Shown here: piece after piece, positions 25,401 through 33,355 of the stretch
How positions within the stretch are numbered: position 1 is the first letter of the stretch
How the letters are laid out: each line of letters begins with the position of its first letter
Assembly (NCBI GenBank): GCA_001603955.1
Contig: LVAA01000044.1
Span: forward strand, 1-57,294
Direction of reading: 5' to 3'
DNA: 57,294 nucleotides
Source: Syntrophobacterales bacterium Delta_02
GTDB taxonomy: Bacteria > Desulfobacterota > Syntrophorhabdia > Syntrophorhabdales > Syntrophorhabdaceae
The notes under the pieces: generated by a model
Seen by the model: the letters and a program-made list of their open reading frames with translations, nothing else
Database searches by the model: none
What the model was told of the DNA's origin: nothing
Translations under genes and position numbers: made by a program

Positions 25401-26651
25401 ATGATGGACGGCGCAGGAGCTTCGAAGTCGCAGGGTCTGCACTGGGCGTGGATCATTCTCGCGGTGTGTTTCGTAAATCTCTTCATCAATTACGGCATAC
25501 GCTTGGGTTATGGCGTCATCCTGCCGGAAATGATACGGACCATGGGCATCACAAGGAAGGAGGGCGGGGAGATCTTCAACGCCTACTTCTATGCCTACAT
25601 CTGCTTCTCGCCCTTCGTGGGATACATCACGGACCGGCTGGGCGCCCGTGTCGTGATACCCATCTTCGGTGTGGTCCTGGGGGTCGGAACATTCCTGATG
25701 GGGCTCTCCAACGGTTTCTGGCAGGCGGCCTTTACCTTCTGTTTCGTTGGTATCGGGGCAGCCGCCATGTGGACGCCCATCATCACCCTCGTGCAGAGGT
25801 GGTTCGCCCTCCACAAGAGGGGCATGGCGCTCGGGATACTGTCAGCCGGATTCGGGCTCGGTTTCGCCACAATGGGACGACTGTATCCGATCATAGTGGC
25901 CCACTGGAACTGGCGGTATTGCTGGTACATCCTCGGTGTCGCCGCCCTTGCCATGATAGTGATCAACGTGATCCTCCTGAGGAGCAAACCCGAGGACGCA
26001 GGTGTACTTCCATGGGGCACGAAGACCGATGATCCCATCCCGGCCGCACCCGCCGCACCCGCCGGGAAGCAGCGTTCATGCTACGGAGAGATCCTCTCCG
26101 CGAAGCGTTTCTGGATGATCGCCACCTCGTACTTTGCCATCGGCGCCGCACTCTACATGATAACCACCTTCATGGTCGACTACGCGCGGTACCAGCTGGG
26201 CTTCCCGTACGACCGGGCATCGCTTCTGGCGACGATGCATGGATTCGGCCAGGTTGCCGGGGTCCTCACCATACCGGCGATCTCCGACCGGTTCGGCCGG
26301 AAGAGAACGATATTCACGTCAAACATCCTCATAGCACTGATCATCGCCTGGATAATCCTTTCCGGGTCCAATGCCACGATGCTCTATACGAGCATATTCA
26401 TCTTCGGCATATTCTACGGCGCGACCTTTCCGCTCTATGGCGCCTGCGGCGGCGACTATTTCAGAAAGGAGATAATCGGCACCGTCATCGGTGCCTTCAC
26501 ACCCTTCTACGCCTTCGGCGCGATCGGTGCCCACTGGTTCGGCGGCTACATCCGCGACGTGACAGGCTCCTTCTTCATCCCCTTCGCTGTTGCGATAGGT
26601 CTGTCGGCGGTATCGGCGGTGCTGATGGGGTTTGTGAAAAAAGAGGGGTGA
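25401..26651 (+). CDS. MFS transporter, OFA/monocarboxylate-like
   Basis: The 416 residues form twelve membrane helices with the loop 2-3 signature GYITDRLGARVVIP near residue 72 and the matching ISDRFGRKRTIF near 295. The N-terminal WIILAVCFVNLFINYGIRLGYG and the overall size resemble the oxalate/formate antiporter and monocarboxylate porter branches, so an organic acid is the likely substrate. This is inference. AGGGGGC precedes the ATG. The gene ends facing the nucleoside transporter, with a near-perfect hairpin repeat in the gap. Confidence 0.85.
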   Translation: MMDGAGASKSQGLHWAWIILAVCFVNLFINYGIRLGYGVILPEMIRTMGITRKEGGEIFNAYFYAYICFSPFVGYITDRLGARVVIPIFGVVLGVGTFLMGLSNGFWQAAFTFCFVGIGAAAMWTPIITLVQRWFALHKRGMALGILSAGFGLGFATMGRLYPIIVAHWNWRYCWYILGVAALAMIVINVILLRSKPEDAGVLPWGTKTDDPIPAAPAAPAGKQRSCYGEILSAKRFWMIATSYFAIGAALYMITTFMVDYARYQLGFPYDRASLLATMHGFGQVAGVLTIPAISDRFGRKRTIFTSNILIALIIAWIILSGSNATMLYTSIFIFGIFYGATFPLYGACGGDYFRKEIIGTVIGAFTPFYAFGAIGAHWFGGYIRDVTGSFFIPFAVAIGLSAVSAVLMGFVKKEG

Positions 26652-26661
26652 GAGACCACAA

Positions 26662-26739
26662 CAGGTAATAGGTAATGGGTAATAGGTTATGGAAAGGATG
26701 TTCTTTTCCTATGACCTATTACCCATTACCTATTACCCG
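26662..26739. repeat. Near-perfect hairpin repeat with GGTAATA/GGTAATG words (convergent gap)
   Basis: The arms (26662-26698 and about 26703-26739) are complementary at all but a handful of about 36 positions and are separated by only about 4 nt. The word is GGTAATA/GGTAATG. It lies 10 nt from the MFS stop and 5 nt from the nucleoside transporter stop. This is the most compact copy in the window. Confidence 0.88.
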
Positions 26740-26744
26740 CCCTT

Positions 26745-28043
26745 TTACTGTTTAAACAATATCCCGCCGGTGCCCGTGTAGAAGATGCCCGCCACGGCGC
26801 CCGTTATGAAGCAGGCCACGTTGGCCGCGAGGAGGGCCCAGAGGCCGAGGACGGCTATGTCTTTCGTGCGCTCCGGGACGAGGCCCGAGGTTCCACCGAC
26901 GAAGATCGCGAGAGACGGAATGTGGGCGAAGCCGCACAGGGCGTAGGTTGCGATGAAGACACTTCTCTGGTGGAGTATCTTGCCCGCCTGTACGAGGGCG
27001 CTGAGGTCCTGGTAGGACTTTACTTCCGTCATGATGATGCGCTCGCCGATGATGCGGGCTATCTGGGGGGCGTCATCGAGAGGGACGCCCATGGCGACTG
27101 TAAAGGGGTAGAATATGTAGGCGAGGAGCTGGTTGAGGGAGAGGTCGATGGTCGTGCCGGCGGCGGAGCCGATGACCTTTCCGAGATACTGGAGACCGTT
27201 GTCGAAGAGAGCCACGAGGCCAATGAATGCTATAAGGAGCGCCGCGATGCCGACAAGCATCCTGACGCCCGTCATGGCGCCGTTGATGATGGCCTCTATG
27301 GGGTTCCCCGCTTTCTTGTACTCGACGGCCACGACCTTTCCGAGGGTCCTGGGAGAAGCTGTTTCGGGGAAAAGGACCTTTGCGGCGAGTATGGCGGCGG
27401 GAGCGGACAGTATTGAGGCAGAGATAAGATGCCCCGCCACCTTTGGGAATGCGCCGGAGAGGATAATGACATAGAAGCCGAGGACGCTCGAGGCGATGGT
27501 GGCCATGCCCGTTGTAAGGACCACCATGAGCTCCGATGAGGTCATCTCCTTGAGGTAGGGCCGCACCGTCAGGTTCGATTCGATGCCGAGGAATATCTGG
27601 GCCGAGGCGCAGAGCGACTCGGCGCCGCTGATGCCCATGACCTTCACGAAGATCCGCGCGAAGAGCCCGATGAGGCGCTCCATGATCCCCACGTAGTACA
27701 GGAGTTCCATGAGGGCCGCGAAAAATATTATGGAAGGCAGGGCCTGGAATGCGAGGATGAATCCCGGCGACCCGGTCTTGCTCGGGGAGAGTGCCAGGGG
27801 GCCGAAAAGGAACCGGATCCCTTCGAAGGCGCTCTCGATGACCGCCATGGTCATGTCGTTGAGGATGAGGAAGAGCCTCGAACCGAAAGGGACGAGGAAG
27901 ACAAAAAGGGCGAAGACGATCTGGAGCGCCAGCCCCCAGATGACCACCCGGGGACTCACCCGCCGCCGGTGCCGCGAAAGAAGCCACAGGAAACCGAGGA
28001 AACAAAGCACGCCCGCCGCGGAAACCCCATTGTATATCGTCAC
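26745..28043 (-). CDS. Concentrative nucleoside transporter (CNT/NupC)
   Basis: The 432 residues belong to the CNT family of H+ or Na+ coupled nucleoside importers. Membrane helices run throughout. Recognisable segments are LPSIIFFAALMELLYYVGIM near 110, GIESNLTVRPYLKEMTSSEL near 160, AISGAFPKVAG-like ILSGAFPKVAGHLISAS near 195 and YALCGFAHIPSLAIFVGG near 375, all in the expected order. Purine-nucleoside salvage genes are not adjacent, so specificity is open. The GTG start has GGGGA upstream. Confidence 0.92.
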   Translation of the reverse strand: MTIYNGVSAAGVLCFLGFLWLLSRHRRRVSPRVVIWGLALQIVFALFVFLVPFGSRLFLILNDMTMAVIESAFEGIRFLFGPLALSPSKTGSPGFILAFQALPSIIFFAALMELLYYVGIMERLIGLFARIFVKVMGISGAESLCASAQIFLGIESNLTVRPYLKEMTSSELMVVLTTGMATIASSVLGFYVIILSGAFPKVAGHLISASILSAPAAILAAKVLFPETASPRTLGKVVAVEYKKAGNPIEAIINGAMTGVRMLVGIAALLIAFIGLVALFDNGLQYLGKVIGSAAGTTIDLSLNQLLAYIFYPFTVAMGVPLDDAPQIARIIGERIIMTEVKSYQDLSALVQAGKILHQRSVFIATYALCGFAHIPSLAIFVGGTSGLVPERTKDIAVLGLWALLAANVACFITGAVAGIFYTGTGGILFKQ

Positions 28044-28156
28044 CTGGCCATCCCCTGTATTGTGGTTTTATGGGGATAAGATAACAGGTATGACGGGGAT
28101 TGGCAAGAAGACAGGTGAGGGACGAGGCAGCGGTGGACGGGGGAGAGAAGCTTTGG

Positions 28157-28248
28157 TAGGACCTATAGGACGGATAGGAGATATAGGACACATAAGACCT
28201 ATCGGTCCTATCGTGTCCTATAGGTCGGATATGTCTTATAGGTCCTAT
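28157..28248. repeat. Intergenic inverted repeat with TAGGACCTA-type words (divergent gap)
   Basis: TAGGACCTATAGGACGGATAG opens the left half and CTTATAGGTCCTATTG closes the right half; the words are TAGGACCTA, TAGGACAC and TAAGACCTA. The arms meet near the centre with little spacer. It separates the divergent nucleoside transporter and MetE-like genes. A second copy of the same word family is at 43764-43875. Confidence 0.75.
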
Positions 28249-28341
28249 TGATTCCCTTCCCTGTCTGCTCTTTACTTCATCCCGCCACGTATGATAGAAA
28301 TTTCCCTAGAGAGCAGTGCAAAATCCACTTACGAGGAGACA

Positions 28342-29331
28342 ATGATAACCGGTATCGGCAGTTTTCCTTTCACGAGTATCGATGAAACGATCGATCTTAT
28401 CTTTTCCACCTGCAAGGGGATACCCTTCTGGCCGCAGCTGCCAAAGCGCTCCCTGCTGGAGAACATGTACACCACCTTCCTGGAGGGTGTGCCCTGCATC
28501 GTGAGCGACGAAGAGAAGAATACCGTCTTCATGAACACCGAGGGAACCGACGGGATCGAGGAGTTCTACGAGAACGTTGCCAACGACAACATGGCAGCCT
28601 TCGCCGTGTCGGAAAGATATGCACCGGGGTTCTACCGCTTTCTCGAGCGGCTTCATGAGATAGAGGACGACCTTCAGTTCATCAAGTGCCAGGTGACGGG
28701 ACCGTTCAGCATGGGCCTCGGCCTGAAGGACGAGAAGGACAAACCCGTCATCTACAATTTCGCGTTCTACGATATCATCAAGAAGGCTCTCCACATGAAG
28801 GCGAAGTGGATGGTAAAGACCATACAGTCGGCATACCCCGGTGTGGATATTATCATTTTCTTTGATGAACCCTACATGGTCTCCTTCGGGTCTGCCTACA
28901 TATCCATTCCCCGGGAGGAGGTCATCGCCTCCCTGAACGAGGTCGTCGAAGGCCTGCCTGCCCGCCGAGGTGTCCACGTGTGCGGGAACACGGACTGGTC
29001 GGTTCCCTTCCAGTCGGATATCGACATCGTGAATTACGACGCCTTTGCTTATCTTGATACGGTCTTCTACTTTAACGAAGACCTCAAGGACTTTCTCGAC
29101 AGGGGAGGCTGGATCGCGCCGGGCGTCGTCCCTTCGTCGCCGGACGTCATGAGTGAAACGCCCGACACGGTGCGGGACCGCGCCGCGTCCTTCGTGGAAA
29201 AGATCGCGTCCGTCACCGCCCCCGACATGGACAGTATTCTGTTCACGACCAGCTGCGGCCTCGGCAGCCTCAACGAGGAAGAGGCCCGCCGGGCCATGGA
29301 GCTTCTGAGGCAGCTGGCGTATGGGGAATAA
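28342..29331 (+). CDS. Core MetE-like methyltransferase (cobalamin-independent methionine synthase family)
   Basis: The 329 residues cover only the C-terminal catalytic TIM barrel of MetE. It starts TGIGSFPFTSIDETIDLI and has zinc-ligand motifs HVCGNTDW near residue 215 and TTSCGLGSLNEEEA near 305. The segment DIIIFFDEPYMVSFG corresponds to the barrel strand bearing the conserved acid. Short core-MetE proteins of anaerobes are known to methylate homocysteine from methyl-corrinoid donors rather than folate; applying that here is inference. ATG at 28342 follows GAGGAG; an upstream ATG at 28291 has no site. A strong terminator follows. Confidence 0.82.
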   Translation: MITGIGSFPFTSIDETIDLIFSTCKGIPFWPQLPKRSLLENMYTTFLEGVPCIVSDEEKNTVFMNTEGTDGIEEFYENVANDNMAAFAVSERYAPGFYRFLERLHEIEDDLQFIKCQVTGPFSMGLGLKDEKDKPVIYNFAFYDIIKKALHMKAKWMVKTIQSAYPGVDIIIFFDEPYMVSFGSAYISIPREEVIASLNEVVEGLPARRGVHVCGNTDWSVPFQSDIDIVNYDAFAYLDTVFYFNEDLKDFLDRGGWIAPGVVPSSPDVMSETPDTVRDRAASFVEKIASVTAPDMDSILFTTSCGLGSLNEEEARRAMELLRQLAYGE

Positions 29332-29370
29332 AAGAGGCGGGTTATGGGTCATGGGTAATGGGTGATGGGG
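29332..29370. repeat. Single-arm repeat with GGTTATG/GGTCATG/GGTAATG words
   Basis: Directly after the TAA of the MetE-like gene, AAGAGGCGGG leads into GTTATGGGTCATGGGTAATG and one more copy. Only a short ATAACC at about 29381-29386 could pair with it, so the opposing arm appears lost. A conventional terminator follows. Confidence 0.7.
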
Positions 29371-29388
29371 CAATAAGCCAATAACCGA

Positions 29389-29420
29389 AGAGGCCGGAGG
29401 GTTTCCTCCGGCCTCTTTTA
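29389..29420 (+). terminator. Intrinsic terminator of the MetE-like gene
   Basis: AGAGGCCGGAGG (29389-29400) pairs perfectly with CCTCCGGCCTCT (29405-29416) across a GTTT loop, followed by TTTTAT. The opposing symporter gene stops at 29433. Confidence 0.85.
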
Positions 29421-29432
29421 TCTGCTTCCCGT

Positions 29433-30986
29433 TTACCCTTTTTTCGAGAACAGCTGGTCCAGCAGTTCCTTTGAGGGCTTTTTCGTTACGAGGCTTACTC
29501 CGACGTAGAGGACGAAGCATCCTATCAGGAGTATCCATTCCATCGTTCCCATGCCGATCACCTTTTTCTGGAAGACAAGGTAGCCGCCGACCAGACTGGC
29601 AAGGGTCCCGTAGATGACGGTGACCATGGCTCCGGCCTTGGAGGCGCCCTTCCAGTAGTAGGAGATGGCCGTCACGAAGAAGAAGATGGCGCCGAGGCCC
29701 ATGGCGGCGAGGCCCATGAAGACCGAAAGGAGCTCGGGCGGCCTCTTCCACGTCCAGTAGAAAGGCAGGAAGAGAAATAGGGCTATGAGGAAATAGGACA
29801 GCCTGATGAGGGTCTTGTCCTTGACCTTCGGGCGCCAGAGGGTGATGATGTCCCGGGTCACGTTGGCGCTCATTATCATGACCATGCCGGCAAGGGTGGA
29901 GAGCGTCGCCGCGAAAAGACCCATTACGTAGAGCGTTTGGAGCGGGATGCCACCTATAGCGTACGTGAGGAGCGGCGCCGCAAGGTCGGCCTTCCACGGT
30001 TCTATCTTGAAGAGTTCAGGACCGAAGAGCATCCTGGTGATCAAACCGTTGGTCGAGGCCGCGAGCATGACGGGTATCCCCGTGATCCCCCAGACGATGA
30101 GGACAAGGACCCAGAACTCTTTCTTGTTCATTTTCTTCATTCCCAGGAACCTTCCCAGGTTATGGGGAAAACCGATCGCCATCGTGAAGAAGATGAGGGG
30201 GATGGAAAGGAGCCCCACCCAACTCGAAAAGAATTCCGTCGGTCCCGTCGTGGGAAGGTCGGGCCGGACGAGGAGCAGCAGCCTCGGGTCCTGGGCGAGG
30301 ATCTGGTTCGATATCTCGGAGAAACCACCCGACTTGACGAGTGCGATGATGCCCACAAGCGCGCCGGTGATGCCGAGAAATCCTCCCTGAAAGGCCATGG
30401 ACCAGTTCGTGCCCACGTAGCCGCCGAGGACCATGTAGATCCAGGCGATGAAGACGCCCAGAAACAGGCATAGAGCGGGAGGAAAACCGGTCACCGCGTA
30501 CCAGACTCCGCCCGCGGCCTTGAGTTGCCCCACGGAATAGATGAAGAGGAAGAAAAGCATGCTGATGCTGACCACCGTCTGCAGCGCCTTGGATTCATAG
30601 CGCCGCCCCATGAGCTCCGGTACCGTTGCCGCACCGAGCTTTACCGCGAATTCCCGTGTTTTCGCGGAAGCCAGCCAGAGACAGGGGATGACCCCGATGA
30701 GGCTCCACATGCCGGCAAACCACATGCCGGAGAACCCGACGGAATAGACGATGCCCGTGCTGCCGCAGAAGGCCCAGCCTGAAAGATATGAAGCTGAAAG
30801 CGCGCAGCCGGTCACCACGGGACCCATGTCCCGTTTACCGACAAGGTATTCGTCGAAGGATTTCCATTGTTTCTTCCCGAGGATACCGAGGAGAATGGAA
30901 ATGCCGAGAAGGATCGCGATGCCGATGGACGATGTGACGGCCATCGTGACCGTGATTTCGGGGATGGGCAGGAATTGTGAGTTCAT
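29433..30986 (-). CDS. Sodium/solute symporter (SSS family)
   Basis: The 517-residue protein has about thirteen membrane helices. SSS hallmarks are EYLVGKRDMGPVVTGCALSA near residue 40, SYLSGWAFCGSTG, GAATVPELMGRRY near 120, and the sodium-site segment FAATLSTLAGMVMIMSANV near 345. This family carries acetate, propionate, proline, pantothenate or sugars; the branch with a short accessory subunit often takes up monocarboxylates, but the substrate here is unknown. ATG at 30986 has AAGGAGG upstream and overlaps the stop of the 39-residue accessory gene by 4 nt. Confidence 0.93.
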   Translation of the reverse strand: MNSQFLPIPEITVTMAVTSSIGIAILLGISILLGILGKKQWKSFDEYLVGKRDMGPVVTGCALSASYLSGWAFCGSTGIVYSVGFSGMWFAGMWSLIGVIPCLWLASAKTREFAVKLGAATVPELMGRRYESKALQTVVSISMLFFLFIYSVGQLKAAGGVWYAVTGFPPALCLFLGVFIAWIYMVLGGYVGTNWSMAFQGGFLGITGALVGIIALVKSGGFSEISNQILAQDPRLLLLVRPDLPTTGPTEFFSSWVGLLSIPLIFFTMAIGFPHNLGRFLGMKKMNKKEFWVLVLIVWGITGIPVMLAASTNGLITRMLFGPELFKIEPWKADLAAPLLTYAIGGIPLQTLYVMGLFAATLSTLAGMVMIMSANVTRDIITLWRPKVKDKTLIRLSYFLIALFLFLPFYWTWKRPPELLSVFMGLAAMGLGAIFFFVTAISYYWKGASKAGAMVTVIYGTLASLVGGYLVFQKKVIGMGTMEWILLIGCFVLYVGVSLVTKKPSKELLDQLFSKKG

Positions 30987-31102
30987 TCGTCCCACCTCCT
31001 TGTGACTATCCACGTGCCGATGAAGGTCATGAGAAAGAGTCCGATGATCATTGACCACCAGATGTACCAGGGAAACATAGGATCAGGCTGAACTGGATTC
31101 AT
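30983..31102 (-). CDS. Symporter small accessory protein (39 aa)
   Basis: The ORF of 39 residues begins MNPVQPDPMFPWYIWW and has one membrane helix (SMIIGLFLMTFIGTWIVT) with a basic RR just after it. Its stop overlaps the symporter start (ATGA), and GGGGG lies upstream. Short single-helix proteins translated immediately before SSS symporters are a recognised family of accessory subunits. Size, helix and coupling all fit. It is too short for most gene callers. Confidence 0.85.
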   Translation of the reverse strand: MNPVQPDPMFPWYIWWSMIIGLFLMTFIGTWIVTRRWDE

Positions 31103-31208
31103 TGTGCTACCCCCTTTTTCTTTTTGTGTTTGTCATGTGCTGTCCAGGGCATGGACGCACCCACCCTACATCCCGAATGCAAAGATCGCCCTCCGCGGCC
31201 CGAACGGG

Positions 31209-31262
31209 CCCTCGCCGTCATCGCCACGCCGGTGCGTCGGCGGATCGAGGTCACGGCGAGGG
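31209..31262. promoter_or_regulatory. Hairpin between the Cache and symporter genes
   Basis: CCCTCGCCGT (31209-31218) and ACGGCGAGGG (31253-31262) are perfect 10-nt complements across a 34-nt loop that itself contains CGCCGGTGCGTCGGCG-like pairing. It lies about 107 nt upstream of the accessory-protein start. It may end transcription of the Cache gene or form a leader for the symporter. The 217-nt gap holds no gene. Confidence 0.4.
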
Positions 31263-31319
31263 GGAAGACCTCCTGTTGAAAAAGGTCCTTCCGCGGTCCT
31301 CAGGATAATATGAAGGCTG

Positions 31320-32213
31320 TTATTCCAGGTAGATACCCGACCCCACGTAGAAGACGTCGGTTCCGCTCCTGACTTTTTTCACGTAGGTTTCCTTGTTGGA
31401 TGGTCGGGTGCTTCTCGGTTTTGGCCATGAATAAGTGATCCAGCCGCTGTCCTTGTTCTCGAGCATGGCTATCATGTCCTTGATGAAGCACTTCCCCTTG
31501 TTGTCCTTCAGCCCGAGGACGTTCCTGCCCTCGTGCTGCGGGAAAGCGGGGTTGACAAGATCGACGCCATTTGCATCGATGACAAAGACATAGGTGGTGA
31601 GATAGTTGAACTCCCCTGTCTTGTCGCGCAGCGTGCGGAATGCGCCACGCCCCTCTTTGCTGACGATATACGCGGCCTCGTCGACGATGTCGACGACGAA
31701 GGCCTTTTCGGGTTTCATTTCATACAATCCGCTGCCGACGATATAACCCTTTCCCGAAGGCGCCTTGACGTACTTCACGAAAGACGTCTTCCACGAAGGG
31801 ATCTCCTGGCCCGGCTTGAACCAGACATAATGGGACCATCCCTGCGTCTTGCCGGGGTAATCCGTCACCTCCTTGATGAACCACTTGATGAAGGGTTTTC
31901 CCACGGCATCCTTGAGATCAAGCTGGTTCTTGCCTTCCAGCTCGGGGCGGGTGGGGTTGAGAATGACCTTTCCCTGTGTATCTATGACAAATACATAGGT
32001 GTCGTCATGGAGCCACCTGCTCCCTTTCTTCCGAAACTCCGTAAAGGCCGCCTCTCCCTTCTGCGCGACCTCCTGCGAAGCTTCGTTCACGGTGGTGATG
32101 ACCTGTTTCGTTTCGGGGTACAAAACGTCCGTCGATTGGGAGGAAACGAAGAGAGGAAACACGAGAGAAACGATGATTGCTGCGAGTGCGAGCGTTGAGT
32201 TGAGCTTACCCAT
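31320..32213 (-). CDS. Secreted tandem Cache-domain protein
   Basis: After a signal peptide (MGKLNSTLALAAIIVSLVFP) there are two similar Cache modules, about residues 35-165 and 170-297. Each has a TYVFVID...G strand-turn (residues near 72 and 203), a downstream NPTRPELEGKN / NPAFPQHEGRN segment, a KPFIK/KCFIK helix and a terminal YIVGSGLY / FYVGSGIY strand. Cache modules bind small ligands, often carboxylates, outside the cell and normally sit on chemoreceptors or kinases. Here there is no membrane-proximal signalling domain, so it works as a free periplasmic binder. It lies upstream of the symporter on the same strand. GGGGG precedes the ATG at 32213. Confidence 0.85.
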   Translation of the reverse strand: MGKLNSTLALAAIIVSLVFPLFVSSQSTDVLYPETKQVITTVNEASQEVAQKGEAAFTEFRKKGSRWLHDDTYVFVIDTQGKVILNPTRPELEGKNQLDLKDAVGKPFIKWFIKEVTDYPGKTQGWSHYVWFKPGQEIPSWKTSFVKYVKAPSGKGYIVGSGLYEMKPEKAFVVDIVDEAAYIVSKEGRGAFRTLRDKTGEFNYLTTYVFVIDANGVDLVNPAFPQHEGRNVLGLKDNKGKCFIKDMIAMLENKDSGWITYSWPKPRSTRPSNKETYVKKVRSGTDVFYVGSGIYLE

Positions 32214-32398
32214 AATGAACCCCCTGTGTGGTATCAATATGCCCGAAGGCAGATGCAAACCCTATTGACACGTCACCCCAAGCCCTGCTCATACATAATA
32301 TAAATGGACCGAAGAGTAAACAAAAAAATTCCCCAGCGATTTCCCGCCGCTTAAAATCCCCCGCAGAAAGCCACCTGACCAGCCTTCCTTTCTTTTTG

Positions 32399-32418
32399 CC
32401 TGAAACCTGAAACCGTCA
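32399..32418. repeat. Single repeat arm, GGTTTCA word
   Basis: CCTGAAACCTGAAACCGTCA is a right arm identical in word and edge to other members, and its last three bases are the stop codon (TGA on the minus strand) of the enoyl-CoA hydratase. No left arm is visible in 32214-32398, which otherwise holds no gene. Confidence 0.65.
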
Positions 32419-33204
32419 TTTGCCCCTGAACACCGGTTTCCTCTTCTCGAGAAAGGCCCGCGCCGCTTCGGCATGGTCCGCCGTCTCGGAAAGGAGGGAC
32501 ATCTGTGATGAGATATAGTCGAGGTGCGACCTCAACGTGCTCGTTGTCCCCTGATAGACGGCCCGCTTCATCATCTTCACGGCGAGCGGCGGTTTCCCGG
32601 CGATCCTGCCGGCGAGCTTCATCGTTTCTTCAATGAGATTCTCGTGGGGGACCACGCGGTTGACGATGCCTAGCGAAAGCGCTTCCGCGGCGTCAAGGAC
32701 GTCGGCGGTGAGAAGGAGTTCCAGTGCCTTCGAGACACCAACGAGCCTGGGAAGGAACCATGCCCCTCCGTCACCGGGAATAAGGCCCATCTGTATGTAT
32801 GATTCACCGAGTTTTGCCCTGTCGGAGCAGACCCTCAGGTCGCACATGATGGCCATGTCCATGCCCGCCCCCATGGCGGCTCCGTTTATCGCCGCGATAA
32901 CGGGCTTGTCGAGGTCCTCGAGGGTGAGGATGATGCGGTGGACCCCCTCCCACAGGAATCGTTTCATATCCCAGGACCTGAGCTTCCCGTCGGCCATGTC
33001 GCGGATATCTCCTCCCGAGCAGAAGGTGTCGCCCGTACCCGTCACGACAATGACGTTCACGGTGTCATCTCTTCCCGCTTTTTCAAGGTATTCGCACCAC
33101 AGTCTTATCATGTCGGGACTGAACGCGTTTCGGGCATCGGGACGGTTGATGGTGAGAAGGGCTATGTCGTCCTTCAGGGAGTAAAGCATGTGAGGTGTCT
33201 TCAT
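32416..33204 (-). CDS. Enoyl-CoA hydratase/isomerase family protein
   Basis: The 262 residues show the crotonase fold: ALLTINRPDARNAFSPDM near the start, the oxyanion-hole segment CSGGDIRDM near residue 65, INGAAMGAGMDMAIMCDLR near 107 and the acyl-binding ESYIQMGLIPGDGGAWFLPR near 130. Crotonases hydrate or rearrange enoyl-CoA in fatty-acid, aromatic or amino-acid breakdown. The E-x-x-M-G-L-I-P-G-G region is kept, so hydratase activity is plausible, but substrate cannot be told. ATG at 33204 has AGAGG 9 nt upstream; ATG at 33213 is an alternative. It appears monocistronic. Confidence 0.88.
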   Translation of the reverse strand: MKTPHMLYSLKDDIALLTINRPDARNAFSPDMIRLWCEYLEKAGRDDTVNVIVVTGTGDTFCSGGDIRDMADGKLRSWDMKRFLWEGVHRIILTLEDLDKPVIAAINGAAMGAGMDMAIMCDLRVCSDRAKLGESYIQMGLIPGDGGAWFLPRLVGVSKALELLLTADVLDAAEALSLGIVNRVVPHENLIEETMKLAGRIAGKPPLAVKMMKRAVYQGTTSTLRSHLDYISSQMSLLSETADHAEAARAFLEKRKPVFRGK

Positions 33205-33355
33205 GGTCTTCATCCTCTTTCCTGGTGGGATATGTCGCTGCGATCACCTAACAGTAAACACTTTCCCCCACCGATTTTCAAGCCGTCAAAAACCCTTTGC
33301 TTTCAGCCTTCTTTGTTGACTTTTCGGTCATCTTAGGTCTATATCTTATGCGAAA

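Noticed and set aside
28306..29997. A 563-codon minus-strand frame across two genes
   Set aside because: It crosses the MetE-like gene, a terminator and the symporter end, so it cannot be one gene.
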